Below, one piece after another: positions 43,696 to 56,169 of a stretch of DNA of 64,000 nucleotides. Under the pieces are notes generated by a model. It was not told where the DNA came from and did not search any database. It worked only from the letters and a program-made list of their open reading frames with translations. Each line of letters begins with the position of its first letter. Positions within the stretch are counted from its first letter, which is position 1. Source of the DNA: Aquilaria yunnanensis (Eukaryota; Streptophyta; Magnoliopsida; Malvales; Thymelaeaceae); contig CM077593.1 of NCBI GenBank assembly GCA_039654915.1, positions 41,386,501-41,450,500 on the forward strand, given 5' to 3'. Made by a program: the position numbers and the translations under genes.

Positions 43696-44072
43696 CAACT
43701 TTGTGAACAAAGAACTTGGAGATCCTGCAGCTGAAAAAGATGTCAAACCCCAAGATGGTTTCCAAGGGGAAACTCTTCAACAATCAGGTCAATTTTAGAT
43801 TAAGGAAGTAGGAATGGTGTAATACTAGGGTTAAATCTCATACCTCGGGATTAGTAAGGGTAGCCTATTTCTATAGCTAGCAGGGAATATGGGAAGATCA
43901 CTTTTGGATGGAAATCATCTTGTTGATCTCATAATTTTAGGATTCTAATTCCATTCTTTGAGGATTTTCTCTTAGACCTGGTTAGAGTTATGCTCTATGC
44001 ACCTCATTGCGGGCTTTACTTCTAGTACTGGCCTTTTTACTTATGGGCCACAAATGAGCCCTCATGTTACTA
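43696..44072 (-). repeat. Tat-2 5' LTR, outer fragment
   Basis: The sequence aligns with 6778-7158 from CAACTTTGTGAA to CCCTCATGTTA. With 20855-20890 it rebuilds a 413-bp LTR. Confidence 0.75.
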
Positions 44073-44077
44073 ATAAG

Positions 44078-45070
44078 CAAGTAATTTTAGCAAAATCTGG
44101 TTTTAATTCTTCTAATTCTTTAATTTTCTCAAATTCATTCTTGAATTCCATGAATTTTTTCAAAGAAAAATCTGTTTTGGTTGTCATTATCTCTGGTTTT
44201 GCATGTTTTGCCTTCATGCTAGATTTGTTCAGGTAAATCTAATTTTTTTAATTTTTCATACATGTTTCTTATATTTAGGTTGCATTTGTTTCCATGTTTA
44301 ATGCTTCTAAAACCATTGTATATTCCTTTGTTTTTTATGAAAATATTGTTAGGCCTGAGTTCTTCAACATTTCATGTAATTCCTTGAATTACATGCATTT
44401 TATTATCTGTGCATGCAAAGAGAAATTTGTTTTAGATTTTGCACTTACTTAGACATGATTGTTTCTTTTTTTTTTTTAATCCAAAATGTTCAGGCTCTTA
44501 CTAACTTTAATGCATTTGATTGTTTTATTAGTATAGGCCACAATGGGTAGATTTTTTTAATGCTCAAATTATGCAATGTTAAAAGTTTCTTGTGTGTTTG
44601 CGTTAGTGCATGCAAAGTCTAGATTGGTTTGGCATTAATTTTACTTAAGCTTAATAATTCTTGTTTTGTTAAACTTTATGCCACTTGGTTCTTTTGTTAA
44701 TTTTATGTCTAGATGTTTCCTAATCAAAGTGGGTTAAGGGCCCGCAACAGGTTTTATTATGACACACAAATGTGGCACTTTTCTAATTTTAATACATCTT
44801 GTTTTGTATTTTATACTCGCTACCACTAATGGATCTTTAATTGTCTGTAAGAAAGCAAGTATTCTTGATATGTCATGAAATTTGCTAAAGATCAAGATGA
44901 AGGATGGAAAAGATGTCGAATTGCTTGGAAAAGTTGCCACTTGAGAAGTTTATGTTATTTACAACCAAGGTAAATGCAATATTGGTGTTACTTTTATTGT
45001 TTTTGATTGAATTTTTTCTTCTATTTTAGGTCAATATTTGAGGATGAATCTTTTCAAAGAGGGAGAGGCT
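44078..45070 (+). other. Unassigned, ending in a possible gypsy pol terminus
   Basis: No domain is readable over most of the stretch. Near 45030-45068, TTGAGGATGAATC followed by a purine-rich AAAGAGGGAGAGGC resembles the end of pol and polypurine tract of plant Ty3/gypsy elements. It may be the far part of the element whose protease lies at 5860-6741. Confidence 0.35.
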
Positions 45071-46200
45071 GAAGTGATCCTATGAAGCACCAACACGAGC
45101 ATTTCGGAAGGTTTTAAGAAACTCCAGGTTGAAAAGCTCAAATTGGCATATTCAAGGATCTTTTGACCTTAAGTATGCTAGTTTTAGGATGAACTAAGGG
45201 ATTGGTAGCTAAGGGTGACAAAGTGAAGGATTTTGACACAATAAGGGTTGCCTTAGTTCACCACATGCCCAAACCACCTAGGAGAGTCACTTGAGAGACA
45301 CATTGGAGTGCCCTTTAGAGCACTTTGAATGTCCCCTTGCTCCTATCCTTGTAAGGGCATGCAAATTTGACATTCATAGCCTATGATGATGCATTCTTTC
45401 TAAATTCAAGCTATGAAGGCTGGGCTATATTGCATAAGAGTTCCATGCCTTAGACACTTGTTCAAGAGCTCATAAAGCATACCCAGGGGTCCCTACCTAT
45501 CACCCAAGAGGCCCTAATTCGTTTTCTATTCCCTCTACATGCTACAAGTGCTTTGTTTGACACCATGCACATGTTTTCAGCATATTCCATACTAGTTCAA
45601 GTCATGGTAGGGAGCTAAAACACTTTATTTGTACACATTCATTCACTGTGGAGCTTATTGTACAAAATGGTGCAACATAGAGTCCAGTCTGAAAAGTTTG
45701 AAGCTATGTGTACAAAATACCATGCAAATTAAAGCATGTGAACTAAGAAGGTTAACCTTCTACACTTCCTCAATGCATTTGGCACACTTTAAGTATGCAT
45801 GGAACATATTTGGTCCTATTGTGTGCTTTCTTCCTACTTAGACTAGGCTTTCTATTATTCCTAGCTAGATTACATTCTTTACTAGAAATTTTGGTTATTT
45901 TATTAATTCTAAGTGTGCTAGGGTTATTATGCCTAGTTATTCTAAGTGTGATACAAACAGGCCTTCAGTTAGGCTAAACCTAGGCTAATTGAAGAGTTTA
46001 TGTACATATTTTGCTTCTTTTATAAAAAGGTATGAATTGCCTCTTGTATGCACAAGATTGTATATTTATTTCAATGAATATTTATGAGACTTTGTCCACA
46101 CTTTCTTAAGTTCTTTATGAGTTCAATTATCAATGAAGCTAACGTGGATTCCATGGTCGATGTCAATCTATACCTTTCATCTCAAGCCACAAGTTGACAT
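45069..46200 (+). mobile_element. Possible decayed Ty3/gypsy LTR
   Basis: The stretch begins TGAAGTGATCC just after a purine-rich tract and contains TATAAAAAGG near 46021, consistent with a U3/R layout. The right edge is not defined and no second LTR or duplication is seen. Confidence 0.3.
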
Positions 46201-46329
46201 AAGATGGGGATTTTTTATATGAAATAGCTGTTCCTAGTCATGTGCAACTTTGTGTGTGAGTTTCTTGGTCATATACCAATAGGGTTCACATTAGCTTCCA
46301 AGGCCACTCTATAATTGTGTGGACTAACC

Positions 46330-46960
46330 TCCTATTCCATGACATGATGAAAAAGGTAGATCATTTAGGGAGATTGTCCAAGTGATGCATAGAGCTAGTG
46401 AATCATGACATTACTATAAACCCCAGAAAGCTATAAAGAGCTAGGCACTCACCAACTTCATAGTTGAGGTAACCCTCAAAGAGGAAGCAAAAAATCCTGA
46501 GAAGCTCGTCTGGAAGTTGTTTGTTCATGGAGCATCGAGCTGGCATAATCCTACTCAAGGCTAAAGGAAATGGAGTTAAAAAAGTCCATACGCTTCCTCT
46601 TCCCAGTTACTAATAACATGACCGTGTATGAGGCTCTAATAGCTGGCCTCCAACTTGCATGGAAAGTTGACATAAGAACCCTCACAACTTGTACTAACTC
46701 GCTGCTACTAGTCCAACAGTTGAGGGGGAAGTGTGAAGTTAAGGACCTAACATTATGAGCTTACGACAATATTATGACCTTGCAAAAATGCTAATGGAAA
46801 ATTTGGACAGTGTAAAAGTAAAAAAGATACATAGAAAGTAGAGTAAACAAGCAAACAACCTATCCAAACAACATGCTTTTGAGAAGGAAGTGCTAGAACC
46901 CAGCATAATTGAACTATTAGTAATGACAAAAACACAGGGCTCAAGAGCACCTCTAGGAAA
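46330..46960 (+). pseudogene. Orphan Tat-type RNase H fragment
   Basis: The plus strand encodes decayed RNase H, with KLFVHGASSWH, then IRFLFPVTNNMTVYEALIAG, LQLAWKV and VQQLRGKCEVKDL in adjacent frames. These align with the RNase H of Tat-1 (IKFGFDVTNNITEYEALIVG). The fragment lies in the opposite orientation to Tat-1 and Tat-2 and has no LTR attached, so it belongs to a third Tat element. Stops at several places exclude function. Confidence 0.75.
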
Positions 46961-49800
46961 ATACTTGGCTTAGGTTGCAATTTTAGGAATCCAATGTAAG
47001 TATCTTTGTGTATGGATTAAGGATTCACAATTGATCTTCGACACTAGGTTCTTTAAGTAGATTAAGTTGAGTTTTGTTGTTTAGGTAGAGATTATGCCTG
47101 GTGAGTACTTTGAGCGTACCATATTCTTGGATGTTGAAATATCTTTTTTAGAGTGCTCACTTTGTGTTTTGATCTAAAACTTGCTTGATTGATGTGTGTC
47201 TTAAGGACCTGTTCAAAACAATTTGTTGTATATGAATGTAGGGATGACAATGCTAAATTATGGTCAACTTTTTTTTTAAATCACTAACCTTGTACATTAA
47301 CCCTTTTTGGACCCTTTTAGGCTTAATGGCCTTTTTCTTTGTTATAACCCGCATCATGAACCTTACCTCTTCACTTTCATACCTTTTTTAGGCTTTAGAG
47401 TGTTGAAAGCAATTTGGATGTACAGGTAAATTAAAAAATAAGGTTTTGGGAAATTTAGGTTATTGTGGGTTGCTATGTGTTTAAATTTTTGTGGTTTTTC
47501 TTATATGAAGTGTTTTAAAAAGCATGCTTGATTTGTGGACTAAATGAGAATTGACTTTGGAATTCATGTGAGTAAAGGTTTTGTGTAAGAAAAGGAAACA
47601 TAGAGTTTTTAATAATAAAAAAACCCCCATTGATAAATTCAAGAGAGAAAGAAAATTACTTTGGTAATAAGCAAGTTAAAAAATCAACTAGCTTTTACAT
47701 CTAAAAACATTCATGAGGTATTGATGTGGGAAATCTTGTGATGGGACCTATTGGACACTAAGGAACTAATGGTGCTCACATGTGTATCTTCTGCATTGTG
47801 AATTTTATGTGCCCATGGTTTTATGTATACTTAGCCAGCTTTCTTTGCTCCGTTTAGATAGCTTCCTACCAATTCCCATTTCACACTAAGATTGGCCTCA
47901 TTAAGGCCTTGCAAAGACCATTAGGCTTATGTTGGCATGAAATCTTTTAAGGGACATTAGCAAAGGAGATTGGATCTCTTTATACGTTTGTGGTTGAAAA
48001 GACACAAAGTGAGCCACTGCACACACATAGCACATCCCAACTTTTAAAAGAGTGTAAAAACTTAGGGAATGGCCTTTTAACTCTTACAAAAAGGCTTGTA
48101 CTTCTTTTACCTAAAGGACCTCCTAGCAACATTGATAGTGAAATGCCTTGGTTCATGTGCAAGCCTACGTGCTTCATTTGGTTGTTTATTTGTTTGTTTG
48201 TCTGTTTGTTTTCTTTACAGGTGGATGCATTTGCTAGGGAATAGTAAATATTTAAGTTTCAGGTGTGTTAGAGTGCTCTACATATACATGCATTTAGCCC
48301 TCAACTTGTGCCCAATATGCATATAAATCCTAGTCCTTAGTGTTGTTTGAAGTGATTTATAGATGATGGAGGTCAAATCCAAAGAAGGGCAATGACGCAA
48401 AAAAGTGAGCATTGGTGTGCGAGGTTATGGGAGCTTGGGAAATGGTGCATAATGAGCAAACAAGGAAAGAATCAAGCACGACAAAGTATCTGAAGTACAT
48501 GCTTAACTCAAAAATAGCAAAAAAAGATGAGAAGATCTTCTAGTAGACCATTGTGCGGTGTGGCTCTACAATGTATGGAGGCCATCCAAAGTGAGTCCCT
48601 GGAGCTTCTTTGTATCATTGTGCCACCACCACATCTTGAAGACATGCATGGTGATGGTGGGGATCAACTTTTCCACCAGTCCTCTAGTTGTTGTATGTCA
48701 TTTTCAGTAGCTTGTTGTCTAAGATTTCTCACTAACCAAGTTTATAATTGGTCCATGATATCTTAGGGATGCTTTGGAGTTTGTGTAAGACTTGAATTGC
48801 TAGCTTTTGAGGGGGAATCTTTCATCTCATATCTTCTAGGCTTTAGAACAACTTGTTTCTAGGAGCTTCGAGTTAGAGAGCTAAAAGGCATAAAGGTCTC
48901 ACCTTTAGTTATCTAGTAAATAATTAATATATGTTTATGGTGATTTCCCCTCCTTTATATTTGTGATTACTTGCTTTTTCTTTGGTTGTTATGTTTATCC
49001 TCCCTTCCTTTTCTTATTTTGTGTCCATGAGTGAGTAATCACTCAAACCCCCTTGGGTTTAGGTGATAACTGGAATGAATGGTTGAAATGTGTCTATAGG
49101 CATGTCTTTGGCTTGTCTAATGTTCATTTGTGAGCTTAACTTGCTTGTTGTGCTTATTTTGGCTGCACAAACACACTCTCCACAAAGCATTCATAAAAAT
49201 GATTGATAGAGCTTTCCATGGACTAAGGCCTCTCGAATGGATAGAGGTGGTTTGCTAAAGGCATAAGGCTTGGGAACCATATTGCTAGAAGAGGTTATGG
49301 CTTAAAGCTGAAGCCTTTAATGCATAAAGCATTAGGATATGTTTCAAGTCTTTAATCTAAAGATAGTTAGGTGAGTATTTATAGGGAATCATCACCTTAG
49401 GATGCTAGAAAATCTGACATATGAGCCCACCTATGAAACTTAGCCCCATTCCTAGGAGGTTGCCTTTTCCTTTGTAATTGTCTTGTGTTTGATCCTCTAC
49501 AGTTATTTGTCTTGGTTTAGAAGCTAGGTTTAAGTTTGGTGTGCATCTTAGCCTTCCTCTTCCTTGTATAATTGCTACTTTATCCAATTTGTCAGACACC
49601 TTTCATTCCCCTCATTTCTTGGCTTGTACATAATTGTAATTAAATAATCAGAAATTAACAATAGCCTTCGTTGAACAACATAGTCTTTATGGGTTAGACC
49701 CCTACTCACAACTCTATGAGGACACCTGTGCTCTTGTGGTTAAAGTTATTTAAAATTGATATAGTGCATCTCACAATTATACACTCCAATTACTGACCTA
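46961..49800. other. Unassigned, possibly LTR-like
   Basis: I recognise no coding domain. The part near 49680-49780 (GGGTTAGACCCC followed by AGTGCATC) is loosely like the 3' end of Athila- or SIRE-type LTRs, but no primer site follows. Open frames near 47990-48326 have no recognisable domain. Confidence 0.3.
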
Positions 49801-52060
49801 TCAATATGGACCATATTTAAAAGTATTCTAGATCTGCCATTTGCACTTTAGTGGAGTATCTTCCTTTTTTAAACAAAAAAATCATCAAACTAAAGCTGAA
49901 GTGGGGCAAATTAGATTTTATTTTAAAATTTATATAATGGAGTGAACTGGTGTTACTCTTTACAACTCCAAATTGTTAGTCCTTACAGTATTTTAATTTA
50001 GTTCCTAGGTTTCAAGAAAGAATGCAAATTTACCCTTAAAGTTTAATAAAATTTTCAAGTGAGATACTAATGTTGAAAAGTGATAATTTAGTCACTAGTA
50101 GGAAGTCTGGAAAAAGGTAACACTAACAAAGCTAGTCGGATGGTTCACAAGTAACCATAAAGGAAATTGGTGTTGGTCCTGCTGGATCATTATTATTTTT
50201 ATCCACAAGCAAACTGGGATGAATTTGGATTACTAAAAGGTGTTATGGAGTGGAAGTGGATCGCTTATTGATCCACCTTAACACGCTCTATGCCTATTCC
50301 TATCATTCAACAAAGAATTTGAAGGGAAAATTACATGACTATGCCTGTATGTATTAGCATATATGTACATCATAACCATTTAGAAACATAGGGGAAAAAA
50401 CTGTTCTTTTACTCTATTAAAGCGTGGAGAATTTGTTTTAACTTACCCAACATTGAGCAATAAGGATGAATTCCAATAACTTCTCTACAATTTGGTAAAA
50501 GTTTGTAATTTCCACGTGATCTCAAAACCCATCTTTTGGGTATACTGGTCCTAATCTTATTGTTGCCTTAGTAGAGTTATTAACCCTCAATTTGTTATTT
50601 GTCTTTATAAAATCCTTGAAATTCCAAGAACTAAGCTTGGTCCTTCAGTCTAACATTTGGTAATTGAGAAAGTGTTGAAGTTGCTGGTTTTAAAGGGGCC
50701 AGTATAGCATAAGTTGACATCAATCATACTAAACATGGTGCTACCACAAAGCTCGAGCTAATCGTAGGCTGCTTTAGATCTGCCCAACCTAGTTCACTGC
50801 TAGATAATAGGCCAACACATGGGCCTTGGGTTAGAAGTTCTAGAACTAGGAGTATACCAACCTGTGATAGTCAAGCCTATTCAAACCAAGCCATGTTTAG
50901 CCCAGGCCTAGCATTGGTCAATAGGGATGTTAATGTGTATTTGCCCCCAATAGATTTTTAATTATATCCTATCTAATAGATAAAACTTTTTTACAATTAA
51001 ATTGATTTGGAGGGGGTTTGGATATTTTTTTTGTACCCACTAGTTATGCATAAGGTATGGGTTTAGGCCTACTCATTTTGTATCCTACCTATGTGTGTAT
51101 GTATGTATACTAAGGGCAATATAATAATTTAACAAAACAGCATAACAAATTTCAGTATTTACAATCAGAGATAAGTGTCATGGTAAGATCAAGACAATAT
51201 AGCTAGAGCAAAACTCCATGGAAGATTCACACACTTTGCTTCGTATAGTTGTACGCTTTTGGTTGTATTATTGCTAAATACATGCTAATTTCACTAATTT
51301 GATTTGGACAAATTTTTTAAGATTTGTTTGTGGTTGAACCAATTTTTGCTTTTATTTTTGGTATTATATTTTTTCAAGATAAATTTTAATATTTATTTTT
51401 TATTATAGTACTCTATTGTAGTTATTGCCTTTTATTATAGCAGTATGCAGTAGGTAGGTGAGTTTTATCCTATCCTACATGTCTTAAAATGGATATGATA
51501 TAAATTTTAAAATTATAAAACCGATTCATGATGAATAGGATATGAATTAATTGTTTAATATGATAAATTTGATTCAGGTTTAGTACTATCCTACCTGCAT
51601 CTTATTCATTCTCATCCTTAACCATTTACCAAGTTTTTAAGTTACATAAAATAGAAGCGGTGCGAGAGTAGAAGTAAAAGCGGTAGCTGCTAGAGAGCGT
51701 TATAAATAGAGTGAAAATATTATAAATTAAAATATTTTCAATGATTTTGTGGAAGTATTATTTTTCTATAAATATGTTATGAAATTTTATATAGAGTAAA
51801 ATGTAGTGAAGTATGATCGTCTTTTGCCAGCATTAAATTCATTTTGCCGACCAAGAAAGAAGCCGTTGGCATAATTGAAAGAAGTTGAAGAAGATGGTGC
51901 GTCGCTTGGCTTTGAACGTGACTGGTACTGGTGTGGCATTGTACAGGGCCCAAGTAAGAAATTCGAGCGCAAGAGGTGGAGCCTTTTAATCATTTCCCCG
52001 GACTTGCAAATTCAGTTGATCATTTTCCGTATTCACGAAGAGGGATAACAAAATTTGATC
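49801..52060. other. AT-rich intergenic DNA
   Basis: No domain or TE edge was identified. A 68-codon minus-strand frame at 51787-51993 has no recognisable motif. Confidence 0.4.
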
Positions 52061-53270
52061 AACCCTAAAGATCTGACCTAATACACTTGAACCCAATTTT
52101 GACCTGATTTAATTTGATAAAACAAGTTAACGATCGGAACCTGAACCCGATTAAAATAAAATCGGAGAAAGCTCGAATGAGCTTGATCTGATTTGAACCT
52201 GAAATGACCCAACGACTAAATCTAACAAGACTTGATTTTAACTTAAATCAACATAAAATATATGGTCGGCAAAGACTTTTAAAAAATTATGATTTAATAT
52301 AAGTGACTGAGTTTTTTTATTCTATTGATTTGTTTTGTATTATAAAGTGAGCAAGTGAAAGCTATGGGAAATAATTAGTGTAACGGTGATAGAGAGATGG
52401 GGATAATTAAATTTTAGAAATTATAGTACTCATTCCATCCCATATTATTTAAAATATTTGACTTTTTTGAATAATTTGATTTGAATTTATTTATATTACT
52501 CCCCTTGTCTTAAATTTTTTACACCATTCATATTTTAAGAATTAATTTATAATTTTTTATTTTCCAGATTTTAATATACAAATAAAAAAAATTTATACAT
52601 GAATGACAAATCAAGACCTATAATTTTTAGATATATTTTTTTAATTTTTTAATAAATAATAATATAAATAAATTCAAGTCAAATTAGTCAGAAAAGTTAA
52701 ATGAAGTAAAGAAAATGGGACAGAGGGAGGTTATTTGTTGGAAAAAAATTTTAAAAGTATATATTTAGAAACTATAGGTCTTTATTTATTATTTAATATA
52801 ATCATTTTTCATTTATATACTAAACTGTTGAAAATAAAAGATTGTAGATTAATTATTGAATAATTAATGTTACATAGAAATTGGTACATATGGAGTATTT
52901 TATTAAAGAAATTATATATTAATATATCTTCATAAATTTTATATTTTTTTTATGTTTAGTTAAATTAAATTTTAATCAAAATTAAACAAAAAAATTGAAT
53001 CGATTTAGTCATTTCAGCTTATGTATAAGTAAACCGAGTAAACCCGATAATCAAATTGAATATGGTCCAAGACCTGATAACCTGACTTAATTGGATTCAA
53101 ACCTAAATAAAGTTGGTCTGACCCAATCCAAACTCGAAATTTACTCAACCTAAAGTCAACCTAAACCCAAATCACCTGACCTAAACCCGAATACATGTTA
53201 ACTTGATTAAACCTAAATCTGAATGGCTTGACCAGAACCTAACCTAACCCATCCAATTGTCATCCTTATT
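52060..53270. repeat. Two AACCTGA-rich degenerate blocks flanking AT-rich DNA
   Basis: Blocks at about 52060-52260 and 53030-53270 are made of variants of AACC(T/C)GA and GACC(T/C). They lie in direct orientation on either side of AT-rich DNA that contains the MITE-like segment. Such degenerate blocks occur in plant repeats, but I cannot name the family. Confidence 0.5.
52427..52729. mobile_element. Stowaway-like MITE, diverged
   Basis: The left edge TACTCATTCCATCCC and the right edge GGGACAGAGGGAGG form imperfect inverted repeats of the Stowaway CTCCCTCCGTCCC type. A second left-type edge, TACTCCCCTTGTC, begins at about 52496. That suggests two overlapping or nested copies. The interior is AT-rich and non-coding. 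Confidence 0.5.
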
Positions 53271-53479
53271 CTAAATACAGTTGGTAGAAAGCGCAAATTC
53301 ATTACCAACTTGCTCCCAGTTCGGAACTTCACAAACTAGGAGTGCGTTTGTCGCCCCTGAATCCATGAAATTTTGTATATTAGGTTGGTTCCCAATGCTC
53401 TTTCTAATTTGAAATTAATTAAACTTGATTGATGCTCCCAAACTACACTAACAAAAGCATAGAGCTAATTGACTCTCAA

Positions 53480-54700
53480 TGTACAGGAACTAAAGGCAAG
53501 TGTACATATCATAGTAGCATTGCATATAGCAAGTATAATTTTAGTGGGGAAGGTGATGGAGAATAGTGTGAAGAGAGGCAAACGGTGCTTTTTGGAGGAA
53601 GATCATCAAGAGCAAAGTAAAAAAAAAAAAAGATCAAGCTGATGCACGGGGACTTGTCGGCATCACCGATCTCTCCTAGCCCCTACAAGGATTCTTTACT
53701 ATGGCATCTAAATTAGGGGGTTTAAGATGCTTTAGGACATTGTAGAGGCGTTGGACATAATGGAGGATGACGTAAAGGGCATTGAAATTATCCATGGTAC
53801 AGTACTTAAGGTGGTGTTTCCAGCTAGAGTGCATGAGTTCATGAATCAATATTGGAGGCCGACGGTTATTGCCAAGATTGTTGGTCACAATATTAACTAT
53901 CATGTGTTGTGTGTCAAGGCTACTACTCTTTGGCAATTGTAGAAGAGTTTTGAAGCTATTGACCTCAGCATGGGATATTATGTCTTTAAATTTGAGAATA
54001 AGGAGGATTACCTGAAGGTTTTACCCGAAGGTCCATGGGTAATCATAGGGCATTATTTGGCAATTCAAAGCTAGAAACTAAGGTTTAGACTCTCAGAGCA
54101 AACTTTCTCCTCTCAATGCCTGGATCATATTTTCAGAATTGCCTTTGGATTATAGTCGTGGGAAGTACTTTTTGGCGATTGCTAGTGTTGTTAGGGAGCA
54201 ATTAAGAGTTTGCCAGAGTATGCATGGAATTGGATTTATTAAAGGAACTGGTCTCACGTATTGAGATGGATGCCTATCCTTAGCAGGTTGTTTATGAAAG
54301 ACTTTTCATAGTTTGTTCTGGCTGTGATCAGTTTGGTCATCAGCTGGAAAATCATCTGAAAGCAGTTCATGACTCTAGCCACTATTGTTCTCAACAGGAG
54401 GGGCCGGTTGAGCATCAATAGGTTCCCAAAGAAAATGATGCTATAGAGATGGTTTCGACATTATCAACGGTACTAGAGAGGCAAGTAGAGGAGTAGAAAT
54501 TGTATGGCCCAAAGATGTTGGCTATTCTAGAAAAGAGGAAGCTAGATTGGCATCATGATTTGAACAAAAATAACTTGAAGTTTAATTCCACAAATCGAGT
54601 TAATAGATTCAACGTCCTTGTAGAATGCAATAAATGAGGAAATTATTTTGGGTACTCATCCTATAAGTAACATTGATTAGCCTGTTACTCATGGGGAAGA
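53480..54700 (+). pseudogene. L1-type LINE ORF1 relic (DUF4283-like)
   Basis: The plus strand encodes VHEFMNQYWRPTVIAKIVG, then SMGYYVFKFENKEDY and EGPWVIIGHYLAIQS, which fit the DUF4283 domain of plant L1 ORF1. A zinc-knuckle-like CSGCDQFGHQLENH near 54310-54355 lacks its last cysteine. ORF1 proteins bind LINE RNA. Stops include TAG near 53941 and 54076, and the frame shifts after that. Confidence 0.75.
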
Positions 54701-56169
54701 GAAGTTAAGTCCATAACAACCTAACCAGTGTGCTAAGATGTCAGGGAAGAGGTCAAGGCAATAAGGAGCATAGGGATACAAGTCAAACAGATGGACAAGG
54801 ACCTATGGGTTTGGCAAGTAAAAAATTGGGATAAAATAATTCTGACCTTGATACAGTCAATTGCCAGGCTTATCCCTCTTTGAGCCGAGTGGTTAAAGAA
54901 ACATAGACAAGCCCTTAGGGTTTTGGTACATTGGCTAATGATAGTGTTAGTAAGTCTTTGCATGGTCGTGTCCAAGTGATTTATTCGTATGTCTAAGATA
55001 AGCGGGTTCCAAGTTCCATGGAGGAGCTACATGGATATGATCCTCATTTCCATGACAGAATAGTTACAGATGCCCCAACTAGGCTATAAGGTGTGCATGG
55101 TGCCTTAGTGACTCCAGTTGTGCCACATAGTGGTGGTGCCCGTGATATTGTATTAGAGGCTCCCCCTAGCTCAAACTTCATTATTGCTCAATGAAAGTAG
55201 TCTCTTAGAATTATAAGGGTGTTGGTAATGACAGGTTTGTTAAAGCCTATGGTGATCTTTGTTAATTGCATAGATCGAGTATCCTTTTTCTGCTTGAAAC
55301 AAAGATGGAAAGTGTTAGTCATTAGGGCCTTAGTAACCGGCTAGGTTTTACTGATGAATGTGTTATTTATTTTGATCATTTTTGCTGGAGGCATTCTGCT
55401 TTTGTGGAATTCTATGGTCATGGACTTAGTCTTCTTAGAGTCATGGGACTAGATTATTCATTCTCTAGATACAGTTGGAAATATATGATTTTAGTTGTCT
55501 TTTGCTTACATTCATCCAAGTTGCTTTTTCAAAGAAATTTTTTGGCATTATGTCTAGTGCTTCTCGAGCATAATGGATCAACCGTTATTAAATACAAGGG
55601 ATTTTAATGATTTTGCTTCTCTAAAAGAGTAGTGGGGTGTAAGAAGTAAACCCTATAAGTGTACAAGGGAATTTTAAGATTAGATCAATTCTTGTCTCTT
55701 AATGGACCTTGTTACGGATGGGTGTAGTTTCACATGGCTTCAAAAGGAAGGAGATTGGGTTGTTCTTTATCAGAAGTTGAATTTAGTTTTGATGAATGGG
55801 GAAGCTCAAGTGACATTTTTAGAAGCTAAGTACAAAGTCTTTCCTCGTCCATACTCTTATCATCATCTGGTGTTGTTTGATCCTTTTTATTCCAATTTGC
55901 TGCCAAATGAGGCTTGGCCTTTTCAGCGTGAAGTGGCATGGCTCATGCATGAAACCTTTCCTAAAGTATTTGGAAAGTTTTGGTGTAAGGGTGCAGTTAA
56001 TTGTAGATGCTTCACATTTTGTACAAAAGGACTTTCTTGCCTGGAAGGTTGAGGTTTTTGTGGATGCATTTAATAAAAAATGTCAGGCAATGTGAAGGTT
56101 AAATGGCATCCAACGTTCTCTTGGATATTCATCATCAAGCTTCCTTCAAGTGCTTGAGCAAGGGCTTTT
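54701..56169 (+). pseudogene. L1-type LINE ORF2 relic, endonuclease part
   Basis: From about 55195 the plus strand encodes KVVS.NYKGVGNDRFVKA, then SSILFLLETKMES, the start of an AP-type endonuclease (Exo_endo_phos) of L1 ORF2. Further on are DFNDF, SFTWLQKEGDW and FPRPYSYHHLVLFDP, where the last matches the catalytic SDHHP-like block with Tyr instead of Asp. No RT domain follows: the element is cut at 56170 by the Del-like LTR. The part between 54701 and 55190 is unreadable linker. Confidence 0.75.

Larger units (their letters stand above)
6742..44072 (-). mobile_element. Tat-2: old Tat-type Ty3/gypsy element, highly nested
   Basis: Two related LTRs of about 415 bp bound this minus-strand element: the 3' LTR at 6742-7158 and the 5' LTR at 20855-20890 continuing at 43696-44072. 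Between them, in expected minus-strand order, lie decayed gag, protease, RT, RNase H and integrase, and an antisense gene on the plus strand. Flanking five-base sites are GTAAG (6737-6741) and ATAAG (44073-44077), one mismatch apart. Insertions inside it are a solo copia LTR, a solo Del LTR and the whole of Tat-1. LTR divergence and dense stops mark it as the older Tat copy. Confidence 0.75.

Noticed and set aside
48360..48780. Stretch that looks like worn coding DNA
   Set aside because: Neither strand gave a recognisable domain in any frame, so no gene is claimed.
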